Source: Daphnia carinata
Lineage: Eukaryota > Arthropoda > Branchiopoda > Diplostraca > Daphniidae
Assembly (NCBI RefSeq): GCF_022539665.2
Contig: NC_081339.1
Location: 8,057,367-8,121,366 of the forward strand
Reading direction: 5' to 3'
DNA length: 64,000 nucleotides
The position numbers and the translations under genes are program-made. Positions 1-13,661 of the stretch are shown piece by piece (positions within the stretch are counted from its first letter, which is position 1; every line of letters begins with the position of its first letter). The notes under the pieces were generated by a model that was not told the DNA's origin, did not search any database, and worked only from the letters and a program-made list of their open reading frames with translations.

Positions 1-3000
1 TCCAAGTTTCAAGGCTGCTTTTGATACTTCTGACGAGTCAAATCCAGAGAATCTTATTACAACTCTATTTTTTCCTGAAAGATTAAAAAGAATAAAAACT
101 CGTACTTGGTACGAGGTAATTGGTTGAAAGGTAAGAAAAAAATACCTTTCTCTTCAAAACCCCCTTTTATGACATCTTCCAAAATAGCATCAACATTACT
201 GCTACTTCTTTCATGTTTTTCCTTATCTTCTTCTTCAATCTTTAGCTTCTTTCTCGATGGGCTATCACCTAAGGGACCATAAATTTCCACGATTATTTAG
301 ATACGATGACAAAAAGTTAAATCTTAATCAAACCGTCATTGCTCGCAACCGAATGCGTGGTGGAATGTCGTTTGAGACGGAGCTGCGCTGGCAACTTGTT
401 AAACTTGTCAAGCGACTCTGGAGTGATTTTCACAGGAATACGCCAAGCTGCTAGAAAATTTCCTGCCATATGTAATTCAAACTTCAAGGGATCCTGTTGG
501 TAAGCAGGTAAATTGAACTGCTGGTATTTTGGATGATGAATTTGGTGGATGGCATTGAGGAATCCAAAATAGACTTGAGCTATCCAAGTTGTTGTTACCA
601 CTGGCTTACGCCATTCACGCGCCTTTTGAAATTTGGGCCCTTCGGCTTTACGGCAAATCAGGACGTCGTGTTGGCTGCAGAAATGGCCAGTATACTTCAG
701 ACCCAGTGCTTCGCACATGAATCGAACACGCTGGCGATCGTCACCTTCGAATCCTGACAAGCTAACGAGCATGTTGCGACAGGGACGTTCGGCTTCGCCG
801 TAAGGTGTCGGGAAGTGCAACACTTGATTAGGTGGAAACATATGCTGCTTCATAACCACATCATTCAGCCAAAAAGCCGTCACCAATCGCTTGCCGTCTC
901 GAAGAGCTTGTTGGGCCACGGCGGAACGGCTTGTCTCACAAAGTAAATGGGTGATTCGAGGGCTATACATGGTCTCGATTTCGGCCCCTTTAGATGACAT
1001 CAGCTTCGTCCATTGTAACAGTTCAGCAGATGGGACACTTCGCTGGTAATCGACAATCAGAACAATGCATCCAAGTAAACAGAGGTGTTCGGGCAATTTG
1101 ACGCCGGGCTCGTGACTGTGAAGTTGCTGTTGTTGTTGCTGAACAGGAAATTCTCGGCGAATAACTGGTTGTCCAGGTATCACAGCAGCTGTTCCCGGTC
1201 CAGGCATTCGAACACCCGTAAATGGGACAGCTATAAACAAAAATTTATTAAGAATTAAGAAAAAAAGATATATATATATATATAAATATAACATGTCTGT
1301 AATTTTCGTAGCTGACTAACAGTGGACGTAAGACTCACCTCCCATGCTGGACTTGGGCTGTAGCTGTTGTTGTGGCTGATTAGTTGCTTGAACCATAGGA
1401 GCACCAGCAGCCAATTGGGGATTCGTAGTTCCATTAACGCCATTGGTAATATTTTGAAGGCTTCTTCGCTGTTGTAAAAGATGCTGCTGTTGCTGTTGGT
1501 TCATAACCACCTGAGAAAGCGCGGGATTTTGCTGGGATGCTACAGCTTGCTGTAATATCATGGGCTGTTGTGCAGCAATTGCTTGATGTGGAACCTGCTG
1601 TGGATTTACAGAAAGTTGAGGTGTTCCGGGTTGCTGAGGTGTTCCTGGTGCTGTTTGAAGCCTGGTGCTAAGAAGGTTAGCTAAGGCTGTTTTAGTCTTT
1701 GGATTAACGGAATTGCTTGGTTGCTCTTGGTTTTGTTGTTGAAGCTGTTGTTGAAGCTGTTGTTGATTTTGCTGTTGTTGATTTTGCTGAGGTTGATTTT
1801 GTTGTTGCTGAAGTGGTTGTTGAAGCTGTTGCTGTTGTTGAAGCGGTTGTTGAAGCTGTTGTTGAAGCGGTTGTTGAAGCTGTTGCTGTTGCTGTTGTTG
1901 TTGCAATTGTTGCTGCTGCAATTGGTTAAGTTGTATTGCATTTGGCTGTTGAATAGGAACAGAGCTTAAAGGACTCTGTTGTTGAACTTGATTCACAGGT
2001 GGCTGCAACTGATGTATCTGAGGAGATACTGACTGTTGATCAACTGGCTGTTGATTCACACCAATAACCTGTGTCGGTTTACCTCCTAAAATTCAAATAA
2101 GATTTATGTTCATTACAATATCGCATTTCAATCACTCACTTTATAGCACAAGTAATGTTTTAAAGTTTGGATAACAACCTATTATGACCAAAAATGCTAA
2201 TTTAATCATCACCCACCTTGACCCTGATTTGATTGATTAACTAGGCCCTGAATCGGACCATAAGGCCGGACGTTTTGCTGTGGAGACACAAGTTGGTTTT
2301 GCTGTTGTTCCGTTTGCCAATTGCCTTGCTGCTGTTGGGGTAACATTATTCGCTGTCCGGCTGGTTGGACTTGCATTTGTATCGTTTGATTTGGTTGTTG
2401 ACCTTGTAATTGCGGAGCTTGATTTGGCTGTTGACCTTGCATATGCGAAATCGGATTGGGCAGCTGTGCTTGCGAATGATTCATATTTTGCTGCTGCTCT
2501 TGCTGCTGCAAAATTCTTTGGAAAACTACGTTCCTAACCTGTGGACTCAACTGTTGCAACTGCTGCCGAGCTTGGGGATTCATATCTAATATCAACAAAT
2601 AAATAATGCTAGAAACTAAAGAATATATATACATATTTATTAATTTTTTTTTACTTTGAATGTGCATTTGAAGCAATTGCTGCTGATAGGGCGTCAATTG
2701 CCGAACTTGCTGAGGGTGAGGCTGTTGTTGCTGCTGGACTATAGGGGAAGCAGCTGTATTCAGTGGCGGGCGGCCTGCAACTACGGCCTGGCCAGCTAGG
2801 GTAGGCCTCACATTTGGTCTCACGCCCGTGTTGTGAACTAGATGTTGTTGCTGCTGATTGCCGGGTATAACTCCCATTTGCTGGTTGCTAACCATTCCTT
2901 GCGTTTGGCTCCCACCTCCAGCAGTTATTGTTCCTACACCTGTAGCTATCATCTGTGTGCTATAGTCCGGTTGCTGAGGAGCGGCTAGTTGCTGCCGTTG

Positions 3001-5053
3001 GATTCCTTGCGCTCGGACAACGGTCTAATAAATTATGAATAAAAAATTCGTAAGAATGAAACCACAGATGCATCTCTTAAATGTTTACAATTACCTGTTG
3101 TTGCTGCGACACTTGAACTCCTTGAATATTGACAGCAACTGGCATTCGCGGATTCCCTCTCTGATGCTGCTGAGCGAAGTTATTATTGTGGACTTGATTC
3201 GGAGAAAAAGAGTTATCGGTCTGTTGTTGCTGTCTCAAGTGAGCATTGGCGTTATTTGTGACAATGTTTGAGTTATCTTCCGTGACCTGCTGGAAATTAT
3301 GCTGTTGGGGAATCACCTGATCAGTGACAGGCTGTTGGCCCGTTTGTTGTGCCTGTTGTCCATTTTGAGAATAAATATTCGAAAATTGCGGCTGTTGTTG
3401 ATTGATCAGAGGTGATGCTACAGGTGATTGCTGGGGATGATTTGGAAGTTTTCCATCAGCTTGGGGCTGAGCGATTACCATTTTGACCAATTGTGGTGAC
3501 TGAGGTATGGAAAGACGTTGATGCGGTTGCTGATAAGAGCTTGGATTTGTCGCTTGGCCCCGCTGTTGTGACGAATGTTCTGCTGGCCGAACCTGCTCCG
3601 AGTTAAGTGACTGCATAGGCTGCTGTAGTGGTTGAGCATTCGGGTTGACGAGCCTAACTTGCCTTACCATACCAGGTAATTGTTGCTGTGCAGTTTGATG
3701 ATGTCCAGGTTGTGAATGGCTACCTACGCCAGGTTGAGTCACTTGGTTTGCTTGTCCACGTATTTGATGCACAGCAGATCCCATTCGTACTCCTTGGATT
3801 GTCTGCGGCTGAGACCTTGGATCTCCCCCTGATGTAGGATTTGAAGCAGATCGCTGGAGGACTGCTTGCTGTTGCTGGCTAGCTCCTCTCCACGTCGTTC
3901 CACTTCCCGAACGCACCATCCGGACGCCTGAATGGGCACCCATACCTTGCTGTTGCTGTCTCGGGGCCGTGTTCCTCATCATTGAATGTTGCTGAAGTTG
4001 CTGCTCTAAATGGGGTGGAAGATTGGATGCAACTCGCATGTTCTTTGTTGACGGGGGTGCAGTCATAGTCGTTGTAGTATGGTTAATAACTTCGGGTTGT
4101 ATCAATTGCTGCGCTAATGTTGGTGTGTCAGAGAGACTCTTTGGCTCTACGGTTTTTACTTCAATTGGTTTCGCTTCTTCTATACGGGGCTTCACTTCTT
4201 CTTTCTTTTCCAAGGACAATTTTGCGAGTCTCATAGTTTCAACTGGTGGGCGGAGTGGAGATTTCTCTTTTGAATCTACTAATAGGGATGGATGGTAGCC
4301 TTCTGTACCAACTAAGGACTTCTCCAAGATGCATTGTATGATCCAGTCAGGTGTAACAACTGTTATCGATTCATGTTTTATGGCTTCAGTGAACTTTGTC
4401 TTAACAAAACAATGAAGAAAATCATTAAAAGATGCAAAGTTGTTTTTTTTTATCAACATTGTATACTTACACCAAATGCTTTAGTAGAAACTAGATGTGT
4501 ACAAGTTGAATCCAATGTAGGTTTTAATTTCCCACCATGAATTTCTAATAAGACCCATAGCTTTTTTACATCAACGGCTGATACTTGTGACACTGAGGCA
4601 ATCACTCCTTTGAAAATGGCAGGGATTTTTGGATCAAAAGAGAGAACCCTGGAATCACATTATTAATGTATAAATAAGATGTTACAGTACTGGAGACTAT
4701 ATTTTTTACGGTAAAAGTTTTGATGCATGGATTGATAATGGAACCCAATTAGATAGAACAACTGGTTTCTCAAAAATGTCTCTAACTTCTTCAATAACAC
4801 TGGTGTCAGCATTTTCTCCAACTATACAATGGGTCATCATATCACTTGCATACTTAAATGACTTTGAACCTCCATTGTTTAACAACAATTGAACCTGTTA
4901 AATCAATCGTAATAACATCTGGTGTTGGGATGTCGAAGAGTTTAAACTTAACGGTAAACTCATTGAAAATACTCCTACCGTTTCGCTAAGGTTGCCCGTT
5001 GACAAATACTTTACTTCTTCCAGAAGTTTTGGGTTAACGTTAGATAACTCCAT
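1..5053 (-). CDS. Paxip1: PAX-interacting protein 1 (PTIP) homologue, 3' end outside window
   Basis: Nuclear BRCT scaffold that in known animals joins the MLL3/4 H3K4 methyltransferase complex and binds phosphoproteins at DNA breaks. I traced ten exons: 5053-4979, 4894-4710, 4648-4471, 4399-3095, 3024-2655, 2585-2217, 2085-1339, 1230-334, 268-147 and 74 to the edge, about 1440 codons, with splice phases that all agree. Start is MELSNVNPKLLEE. Residues 1-180 form the first BRCT pair. Residues about 200-1100 are extremely Gln-rich. Exon 1230-334 holds BRCT3 (LPEHLCLLGCIVLIVDYQRS, with FWLNDVV) and BRCT4 (MLVSLSGFEGDDRQRVRFM, with TTTWIAQVYFG). BRCT5 begins in the last visible exon (RVVIRFSGFDSSEVSKAA). 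The order of two N-terminal BRCTs, a Q-rich middle and C-terminal BRCTs is diagnostic of PTIP. The weakest call is the donor at 333 (GTTTGA). BRCT6 and the stop are not in the window. Confidence 0.9.
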
Positions 5054-6440
5054 TTTCAAAAATTTCTTAAATTTTTCACGTGGTACACATTAGAATAAAA
5101 AAAAATTATAAACTGTCCCACCCTACACAAATCCAGCAAGTCTTGACAATATTATAACAATAAAAACATATAGCGTCTGCCTACGCTACGGTGCAACATC
5201 GTTCATAATGTGGTCGCTTTCTTTTCTTCTTAAAAAAAAAACGTCAAGAATTACGAATTTACAATAATTACTAATTCCGTAATTGGTTACTGTTGAATGT
5301 TATTATTAATTCCTAACTTGTACGACCAACTACTCAAATTAACAGATCAGAAATTTCAGTTGATTGTTGGCAGAGATGAGTGAACAGAAATGCCTATCTT
5401 GCATGTGATAACATAATGTGATCCATTTCACCAACATACTAATGAAAAATGAACAATTTCCATTGCATCTCGTTTATTAGCTGTGGCACTTCATGGCAGA
5501 AGAACCCATAAACGTTTATTCGGATTATATGATAACATGTCTTACACCATTTAGAAAACAGCAAAATCACCATTCCGGGACTTATAAATTTGCTACGTTC
5601 TGAATGAATTAGAAAACTCTTAGCCATTATGCTTTCTTTGAAAGGGAGTAGAGCATTTCTTATGAATTTTAGTCAGTAAGGTAGTTAATAGTATATAAAG
5701 AAAGAATGTGGGAAATATAGTGCTATCTAATGAAGACCGATCCTTATTTTCATAATTCACATTTAAATGTCGTCTGAAGGTGAACCCTAAAGTTTCATAT
5801 TCGAACAATATAATCACCTCCCTGCTTTCTACGACCCCCCCCTTCCTCCCATACGAATCGGTTCGCCACATATCACAACAGCAGGACGTCGCAACACGTT
5901 AACTGATCCAGGTTACCTTACGCCGGTAATGTGCTTCATTCAACGCTTTCTTTTACACAACTCAGTCACGACCTGGTCATTTACCGAATACAATTTATAA
6001 AAATCGACGAATTCAAGACTAGGAATTGATTCAACACCGAATGCAAACACAAAATTTGCTACTTGTTAAAAATTTTTTGGTAACAATTGTGACGTCAAAC
6101 CATAGAATGAACGTACTAGTTACTCATGGAAAGTTCCGAATGGATCGCGAATTTTTAATCTACAACTGGTCTCGAGAATATAATATAGCATAGCCACTTA
6201 TGCTGTCGGTTTGACACGTACATATCCTTCTGTCTCACTTAAACTGGCCCTTTACGGCTCCCTAGCTAAATCAAGTGTCCCAATGGGAAACTATGAACGG
6301 GCCGGACTTTGAGCAAAATTCTGCGCACGTGACAAACCAAATCGAGCCAATTTAATTCAACAGTTTTGCTTTTTATGACTATTTTTAGTTGGAGTTATGT
6401 TGCAATCTTCCTATAAGGAAGTTGATTGATTTGAAACCTT
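5054..6440. other. Intergenic spacer
   Basis: It should hold the PTIP promoter on its left side and the 3' UTR of the myotubularin gene on its right. A CRE-like TGACGTCA lies at about 6090. Short minus-strand frames near 5440-5870 have no recognisable domain and I do not call them genes. Confidence 0.5.
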
Positions 6441-9400
6441 TTAGGTAGATCCGGCTGTTACAGCTTTAAATTTGTTGGGCCGTTTAAGTTGACAACAATG
6501 GCAGGCACAGGAACCGGTGGCTAAGCTGGAAAGGCTGAAGGCTCTTTCCATTACATGTGATTTCGGTGCTGCAAAACCCTCCTGTTCTTGGGGCGGTCTC
6601 GAACAGATTTCTTCGTCTTCATTATCTCCATTTAAGGAATCGTAGCACACATTACATACTCGGACGGGCTGGAATAAGTTCTGATGTGGAAGGGGCAAAT
6701 CGCGATCGGCACAATCAGAACAAAACACTTTCCCGCAATTCCTAAACAGATATTGGTAAGAGAGAGTACGGTATGAATGGGCAGCCACATGAATTGTTAA
6801 ATTAAAACGCAAACCTGCAATGATGTCTCCTTCTCGCAATCCAGAAGGTGGTACTACATCTCATACATGTGGGCGCAAGATGGTCTGGCACCCACAGGAT
6901 CGGTGGACCAACTGGAGCCTGGAAACATATCGGTAACCTTCGGTTGGAAGTGACTTGGTTTTCGATTGCTGCTGTCGCCCTTTCCCATAACGGGAAAGAT
7001 GTTACAGCTTTTTAACCGATAGGCTCAAAAACTGAATACCTTATCTCCTATTTCTTTTTCGTCAACATTTTCCCACGATGATGGTGAACTTTTCAACCCG
7101 CCGAGCGAACCGTCAGAACTTTCATTTCTACCAGGCGATCCCTCGTGACAAGACACTTCAATCAAACCTTCCTAAATTGTTCACATACGAACTTCCTTTA
7201 TTAAAAAATCAACAATGACTCTATAAGCCACCAATTGGCTATACGGTTAAAGAGTTACCGAATTAGACTTCGAACAAGTCTTTCTACTTGATTGGCAAGT
7301 ATGGCAGACCTGACGACAAAGCGCTACTCGAGTCTGATGTAAATCACGGCGAAGAGCTTCTAGCTCTGCCTGTTTAAATGAAAAAAAATTGGTAAAAATA
7401 CAGAACTGATGACAAAAAGTAATTTAACAAAATTACATACATCTTTTGCAGCTAGGATCTGTCCTAAGCGAACTTGTTGACGATCAACGGATGGAAGAAG
7501 ACCATCCAAATCAAAGCTAAGGCACGTAGGAGTTGAGTAACCAGGCCGTGTAGTAGTTTCCGGCGTTGATTTTTGTTCTCCATCATTATGTTTAATTGAC
7601 TGACCAGTTTTACCTTGCATCTGACCGCGATTAAGGAGATCCCAATTTTTCTGGCATGTCGGACAATCACTATGATAAGGATGTTGACGATCAGTGTCCG
7701 ATTCTTCTCCATCGTCTTCACTGGCTAGAACATGCGGCAAGGAAATTGGTTCTCCTATGGGAGATAATTGTTCCTTTGAATGAAAGTGGCTCACTAAATT
7801 GTGTGCCTCCTGATGTTCCCTACTGGAACATTCTTTTACAGGCTCTGGTTCCAGCAGCGGAAAACATTCCCCAGCTTCCATATCCCCATCTGCTTGATCT
7901 AGCGATGCAATTGGCTAAAAAAAAAGAGGGAAAGAAGAAAAAATACATTACTATAATGTTACATTCTGTTAAAGTATTTTCTAGCTAAATACTTTATGTC
8001 CATCGTCAACAAGTGTGTCAGTGGAATCTTCCATTGTGTTCCGTACTGGACCTTTCATGTTTAGATTTTTCCATGCTAAATTATCGACCATGCTATCAGT
8101 CAAGGCTGTTTGCTGCGGGGTGGCATACCCACTGCTACAGGGACTGCTACTGCTAGATAATGCATTTAAAATTAGGCGTCGTTCAGAAAGGGTAAAAGAC
8201 AATCAACTAATCCTTTACCTGGTATTCAGATTAACAGTAGGGGAATTTCCACGAAAATCTTCAGCCTGACAACCATTTGGTGTGTTACTACCTAAGTCGG
8301 CGGTGTAAACAGCTGACCAGAAGTATAAATCACGAACTTGATAGGATGGCCACAACGGCTACATAAACAGGGGCAAAGTTAAGTTAATTCCTAGAGCTTT
8401 TGCCAAGAATAGTTTTCCAAGTACAAAATGATCAAGATAATTTACCTCTTCTGTGAACTCGTACAAGTGGTTAGCATATTCGTTGCTCTTTTGAAGCAAA
8501 AAGCTCCAAAGGCTATGGCTACGTTCTGCGATCCGATGGATTGTGCGATCCTGGACGGTGTTGAGTAGAAAAGTTCCAAAAAGATTCGAGTAAACATGCT
8601 GAACCATTTTGACTAAGTAAGCGTGGTTAAACTGAAAGGCCGTAGGAAATTGGTTCATCAGCTGGTGGACACAGTCGAGAAACTGCAAAAAGACGGGGCA
8701 ACGCTCATTGGTATCCTCGCAACCTCCCAGAAGCCCACATCGATCAGCAAACTTGTGACCGAACTCTATCCACTCTCGCTGAACAAGAATTTGGAAACCC
8801 TGCAATTCAAAATACATTACTTTTAATTCGGTGAAAATAACACAAATCATTCAAACCTTAATGGTCCGATAGAAAGGATCGATCATAATCTGAGCCAATG
8901 AAACAATCTGGGGTGTCCGATCCCAGCCATCACTGCAATGGACGAGCACAGGTCGACCATGTTCCTCCAAATTAACGGCTGTGTACCACGAGGCTCGCAA
9001 CAAATTTGCCATATGATGAAGCCATCGCGTTGAATCTAATTGTGTGAACCAACTGCAATCAAACTATTTGGTTAGAAGCAATTCCATACAGCCAAAAACG
9101 ATTATTAGATGTACTTAGATTGATCGGTGGTAGCCGTATTGCTATTGGCTGATTGACAAAGTGCACGAAGAAGCAGGAAGCTCTTCCGCACCGCATGAAT
9201 GTTGGCAAGATTCATAAACTCTATATCACACTGTGGGTAATATTGAGGGAATTCGCAGCCTCCACCCCGTGCCCTGTTGGCGACAGCAGTTGCATAACTG
9301 CGCGCATCCACAATAAGCATTTTCTGAAAGTTGAACAACATTACATTGAAGTGAAATATAACTGAAATGACATATAAACAATCTTAGAACCCACGCTTGA

Positions 9401-11230
9401 GTGACTGTTGCCACAACGCACCTTTTTGTTGCCTTGAGTGAAACAAGAAGAATCTTCACTCAGATCTTTCAGGGAACCGCACTCGATGTTGGCAGAGCTA
9501 CCGTTCGAAATAGAAAGTGACCCTTCACTGTTCCATTCTTCATTTGCCGGATTGATTTCTTTGTTCGGTGTTGGATGGCGTGATCTTAGAGGATTGTTGG
9601 CGCTGTCGTAAAAACATGAATTGAGTATGGAGAGAAGTAGGGTTTCATCCTCCTGTGATCGCCAACCAAGCCATCCGACTTCTGGCTGGGAGCAGCGGCC
9701 GAGAACGGCCCCATTTCGCTTGTGCCGCCAGACAACGGCCGGTAAACGGCGGGCACTGCGGAACGCTGCCACAGCTTAAAAGAATACGAGAGGTAAAATA
9801 ACAGTTATTAATTGACGTTTACGTAAAACTACAAGAAGGCCATTTTTGAACAATCCCAAGTCGATTGCGACGGACAGCAATCATTGATTTTTAGGAGTGA
9901 TTGAAATGGTTTCCTCTTCATGCATGATTTGTCATATTTCCCGGCCGTTTTAGCATAACACTAAAATGTTTTGTTAGGCAGAGACAATAGAAGCTCCTTG
10001 CCTATTTCCAACTCACTAGTTCTCATTCTATGTAAAGAATGTTAACAAATTACCTTCTAGCATATCATCTGAAATGGAAGTTGGTACAAGCAAATGGGTT
10101 GGATAAGATGGACTCAGCTTGAAGTCGCTGTTGGCCGAGCTGATTCGCCAGGTTACGGTGTCGTCATAACCTTGGCGCTGCACCTGATAAACAGAATACA
10201 CGGGCGATTGTTATTATCCTACTAGCAATAACTATTGGAGAAACTGATAAGTTCGTTCTTGTTCATTATTACCTCAAATCGGAATAATTTTTCTCCTGTC
10301 AACGGCTGATCGTAATTCGACAGCTTACGCCACCATGGGAAAGTTTGGTTTACTACCGGCTTCGCTGAATGATTTTCATCGTCATCGCGAGTCCATGCGC
10401 AAAATGCCAGCGAGAAGACCTCTTCGGGCTTTCGAGGGAGATTCAAGCTTTGCGTTAGACGCTTAACCCAGTCTTGACCAGATTCGCCGTTGACAAAAAT
10501 CAACCTTCAATACCACCAAAATAAGTTTTAAAAATCCGCAAGTAAAGTATTATCCACCATGTACCTAAACGATCGAGCGTCTTTGCAGTACAAATTAATG
10601 TAGAAAATGTCTTTACATTCAAATGATTCAATTAAGCCCAGGGGGACATTTATATCCTTCACGTTGCTCTGAGGATACAAGGCAGGAGGAATGGCAAAAG
10701 TTTCTGTGGAAACTGTTTTAGACAGATACAGCCGGTAACTGGAAATGTACAATGTCCCTTCCACAGCGCGACCCTAGATGCATAGTGTGACATATTCAGT
10801 AAATATGTTCTTTCAATAGCAAAAGTAACAATACTTCATAAACTATGTCTTCTCCTGGTAACAAAGGGAATGGTGGTGTGGTATTTGCAGAACCTCCTTC
10901 AACCCAGGCTAATTTTTTCGGGAATAGTTCTGAGGGTTTAATATACTGAATGTCTGTTTCTCCACTACTTCCACTGCCCACACTCAACCTTGAGTTCAAA
11001 GTTTTAGTTTTGATGAAAAGGTTTTCCAACCTAAATTTAGAAACAAAGTGTATCACAATAAATCACTACCTGAAACTTGATACACTTGAAGAGGAACCAT
11101 TGCTGTTAAAAGTTTTTCCATTTACTGGTGGCTGTTTAATAGGAACAGCTGCACTGTGGAATCTTGCAATGCCACAATCGGAAACAGCACCATATTTCGA
11201 ATTACTTTCATCACCGTTTACCAGTGCCAT
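6441..11230 (-). CDS. Myotubularin-related phosphoinositide 3-phosphatase with FYVE finger (MTMR3/4 type)
   Basis: Family enzymes remove the 3-phosphate from PI(3)P and PI(3,5)P2 on endosomal and autophagic membranes. Sixteen exons fit with continuous phase: 11230-11070, 10988-10835, 10773-10565, 10504-10273, 10183-10054, 9774-9422, 9323-9115, 9052-8857, 8799-8446, 8358-8219, 8152-7993, 7914-7441, 7369-7259, 7171-7040, 6918-6815 and 6741-6441. They give 1139 aa; vertebrate MTMR3/4 are about 1200. Start MALVNGDE is the first in-frame ATG of its exon; further 5' exons are possible. PH-GRAM covers about residues 90-230. The catalytic loop HCSDGWDRT (Cys near 522) is intact, so this should be an active member and not a pseudophosphatase. 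LWPSYQVRDLYFW follows it. A Ser/acidic linker and a short coiled coil precede the C-terminal FYVE (about 1008-1085), which has the RRRHHCRNCG signature and paired CxxC zinc ligands. Human MTMR3 and MTMR4 share this layout, so I do not choose between them. Confidence 0.92.
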
Positions 11231-12522
11231 GGCATGTATTGAGTTGCTTGTGAAACTGCAATTCTTTCTGCAGAACAACCTTAAATTAACAACATTGAAT
11301 TCTCAAGGTAATAATCATATAATTTGACTTAGTAATTTTTGAAAACTTATAGTAAGAGTAATACAGGCACATTCTTATTTATTATTGTCCCTTGATGGAA
11401 ATGGTAAATAGGCCACTATTTGCTAACCAGAGTGATGAATTTTTCTTTGCTGTGTAACTCACCCTGAATTATGAAAATGACAGAATGTTCAAAAGTTCAA
11501 TGCTTTCATGTTTCCTTGCAGAACCGGCATTTAGGTCCTCAATAAACTCCTGCTGCGTTTGGGAGTCGCTCAGTGTTTTGACTGCTTTCAACCACCGAAT
11601 ATCTGAGTCGTTGAAGTATCACGTTCACTCGGCAGAAAATGAATGGTAGTTTTAATTGATAAAGATTCAAACACAGCTATTGGGAACCACTGGCAATGTC
11701 TCAATGTAACTGCGAAATAAACTTGGAGCGCTGCGATAGAATTGCAAATTTGCTCGACGTAGACAACACACAACGTAAATCTCGTCGAAAAATTGTTGTC
11801 AACATGGCGACCGAATGTTGCTGTTGTAGCCTAATAGCCTTATAACCAATCAGGAAGAGCCGTCCATTCTTTTCTGAGAAAAATTTTAAAAGAAAAGTGT
11901 AAAAACTGCTACAGCGTTTGGTTTCCTAGGAAAAGGGTATAAAAATTAAAATTTTATAGAATTTCGGTTATACGAAATGTAGTGACGGCTTCATGAGTTG
12001 TTAAAACTATTTTCCGGCAGCGTTCACTGTAACTCTTAAAAGTCTTTTGCTGTCCCAATTCCAGACCCCCAGAACTTAATAAAAAGTTATAAGAAATAAA
12101 AAGCAAAAAATAAAAATAAAGATGCCCGTTCGCATAAACTTTTCAAACGTTATTTAATTTTTAATATTAAATTTTAGTCTAGTTTCTTAGAAAACGAGAA
12201 AAGTAATTGCAGAGAAAATGTTTACTCTCAAAATTTATAACGAACGGCAACATCGGGGGCAGTAGCAAAGGTGTTGGAAAATAAACAACTATTTTAGATC
12301 ATACAAGATAAATAGTAGATTTTATTTCTCACACATCACGAGATAAAATGTAAATGTTTAAAACTATAAGTGATGTTGAAATTCAAAATAGCAACATGTA
12401 GTCGAAATAACAAGAATAAGAAGAAGAGAGAAATGACGGGTACACAATAATGGGTAATTACCGATAGATTTTCTTCCAAGATGGTGTTTCTTGGAATGAT
12501 GAAATGAGAAAAATGAAATAAA
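11231..12522. other. Intergenic spacer
   Basis: AT-rich DNA between the myotubularin start and the PRR11 stop. It probably holds the myotubularin promoter and 5' UTR (11250-11800) and the PRR11 3' UTR. I see no gene, RNA or repeat that can be supported. Confidence 0.5.
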
Positions 12523-13661
12523 CTACAGAAACTGTATATCATTTTCTTTGTTTTCTTCGTCTGGACTCATTTGGAAGGCATTGAAACGTTTAAGCAGAAC
12601 ACGGGACATGATCGGGGTCATGTCATCTTGCTGACATATACGCTCATATTTAGGTGTTCCGCCAGGGCTGGTGGTGATGGGAAGCCGCCGAAGCGCATGA
12701 CGTATTTTCCTAGGACAATTCATCGAATCACACTTCATAAAAGATTTCATTCTATTAAATTACCCCTTAGGTGATTTTGACTTTATTGGACTAGTTTCTT
12801 TCAATAAAGATGTTTTCTTCAATTTCACCGAGCGGAGGGCTTCAAGTGATATTCGAGGTAAACTGTTTGACGGCGTCGGTATTCTTGACGACTAAAAAAA
12901 AAAAATGTTTCATTAGCAGGGTCGGAAGCAGTCATTTATTTATACCAACAAAGATGTAATATGCTTACTTTATCGGTCCGTTGAACACATGGAGTCCGTT
13001 TCAGTTTGACATTAATTATGTCTTCCAAGCTTATGGCAGGTCTCATCAATTGTATTTGGGTTTTCTTCGCCAGAGCTACTGGTTTTCTTGCACTAAGTTG
13101 GTTTTGGACACTCAATGATCCCAATGGCGGAAGGGGAGGTGGAGGTGGGGGAGGAGGAGGAGGAGCAGAGGGGAAAAAACTTGGAGCGGTTGGAGGGACT
13201 GACGTTTGAATGTGCGGGCCTGATACAAGTTCGACATTGGACGCAATGTATTGTTGACTACCAATTTTTGCTAGCCTCTCTGAATGTTTTGCAACTTCTA
13301 ACTCAAGGCCTTGTACTTTTTTCACGTATTCTTTAAGTGTTTCTTCTAGATTTTCGATTCTTGTTTCTAAATCTACGGTTGCAGTCCCTCCCAGAAATCC
13401 GCGGTTGATAAACTCTGTAATTCTACTGGTTAACTTTATTAACATGTTTGCAATTACTTCTTTCACAAAGGTACAAAGACCTATAAAAAGGACCCATTTT
13501 TTTAATAAGCCAGTTTGTGACACTGAATCTGCCTGTAAAGTCAGTGAACTTTTGTTGAGCTTTTGTCCATTTGATGGATCTGAGAAGTTCTCGAATTTTC
13601 TCACATTTTTTTGGAACTTTTTGTTCCACTTCTTACTAGACAAATATGGTGGCTTTCTCAT
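12523..13661 (-). CDS. Prr11: Proline-rich protein 11 (PRR11) homologue, with an in-frame TAA
   Basis: In vertebrates PRR11 is a cell-cycle protein. Two exons fit: 13661-12969 and 12891-12523, joined in phase 0. N-terminus is basic (MRKPPYLSSKKWNKK), followed by a hydrophobic stretch, a coiled coil (ETRIENLEETLKEYVKKV), a run of ten prolines followed by LPPL near residue 175, then two repeats of a short motif (ISLEDIINVKLKRT and ISLEALRSVKLKKT) and a C-terminal block with SPGGTP and TPIMSRVLLKRF. Order and motifs match human PRR11, which has ITVKDLLTVKLKKT, SPGGTP and LTPVMTQALRRKF (from memory). A TAA at 12762-12760 interrupts the frame between the second motif and the SPGGTP block, while the 75 codons after it stay open and conserved. 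No plausible intron removes it: the only frame-compatible one would be about 30 bp. The ATG lies 11 nt after the stop of the upstream longin ORF. Confidence 0.75.

Noticed and set aside
1717-1969. Plus-strand frames made of Val/Ala or Leu repeats
   Set aside because: They are the complement of the CAA/CAG run coding poly-Gln in PTIP on the minus strand.
12742-12788. A tiny intron to remove the TAA from PRR11
   Set aside because: The only frame-compatible GT-AG pairs give 12-bp or about 30-bp introns, shorter than any other intron in the window.
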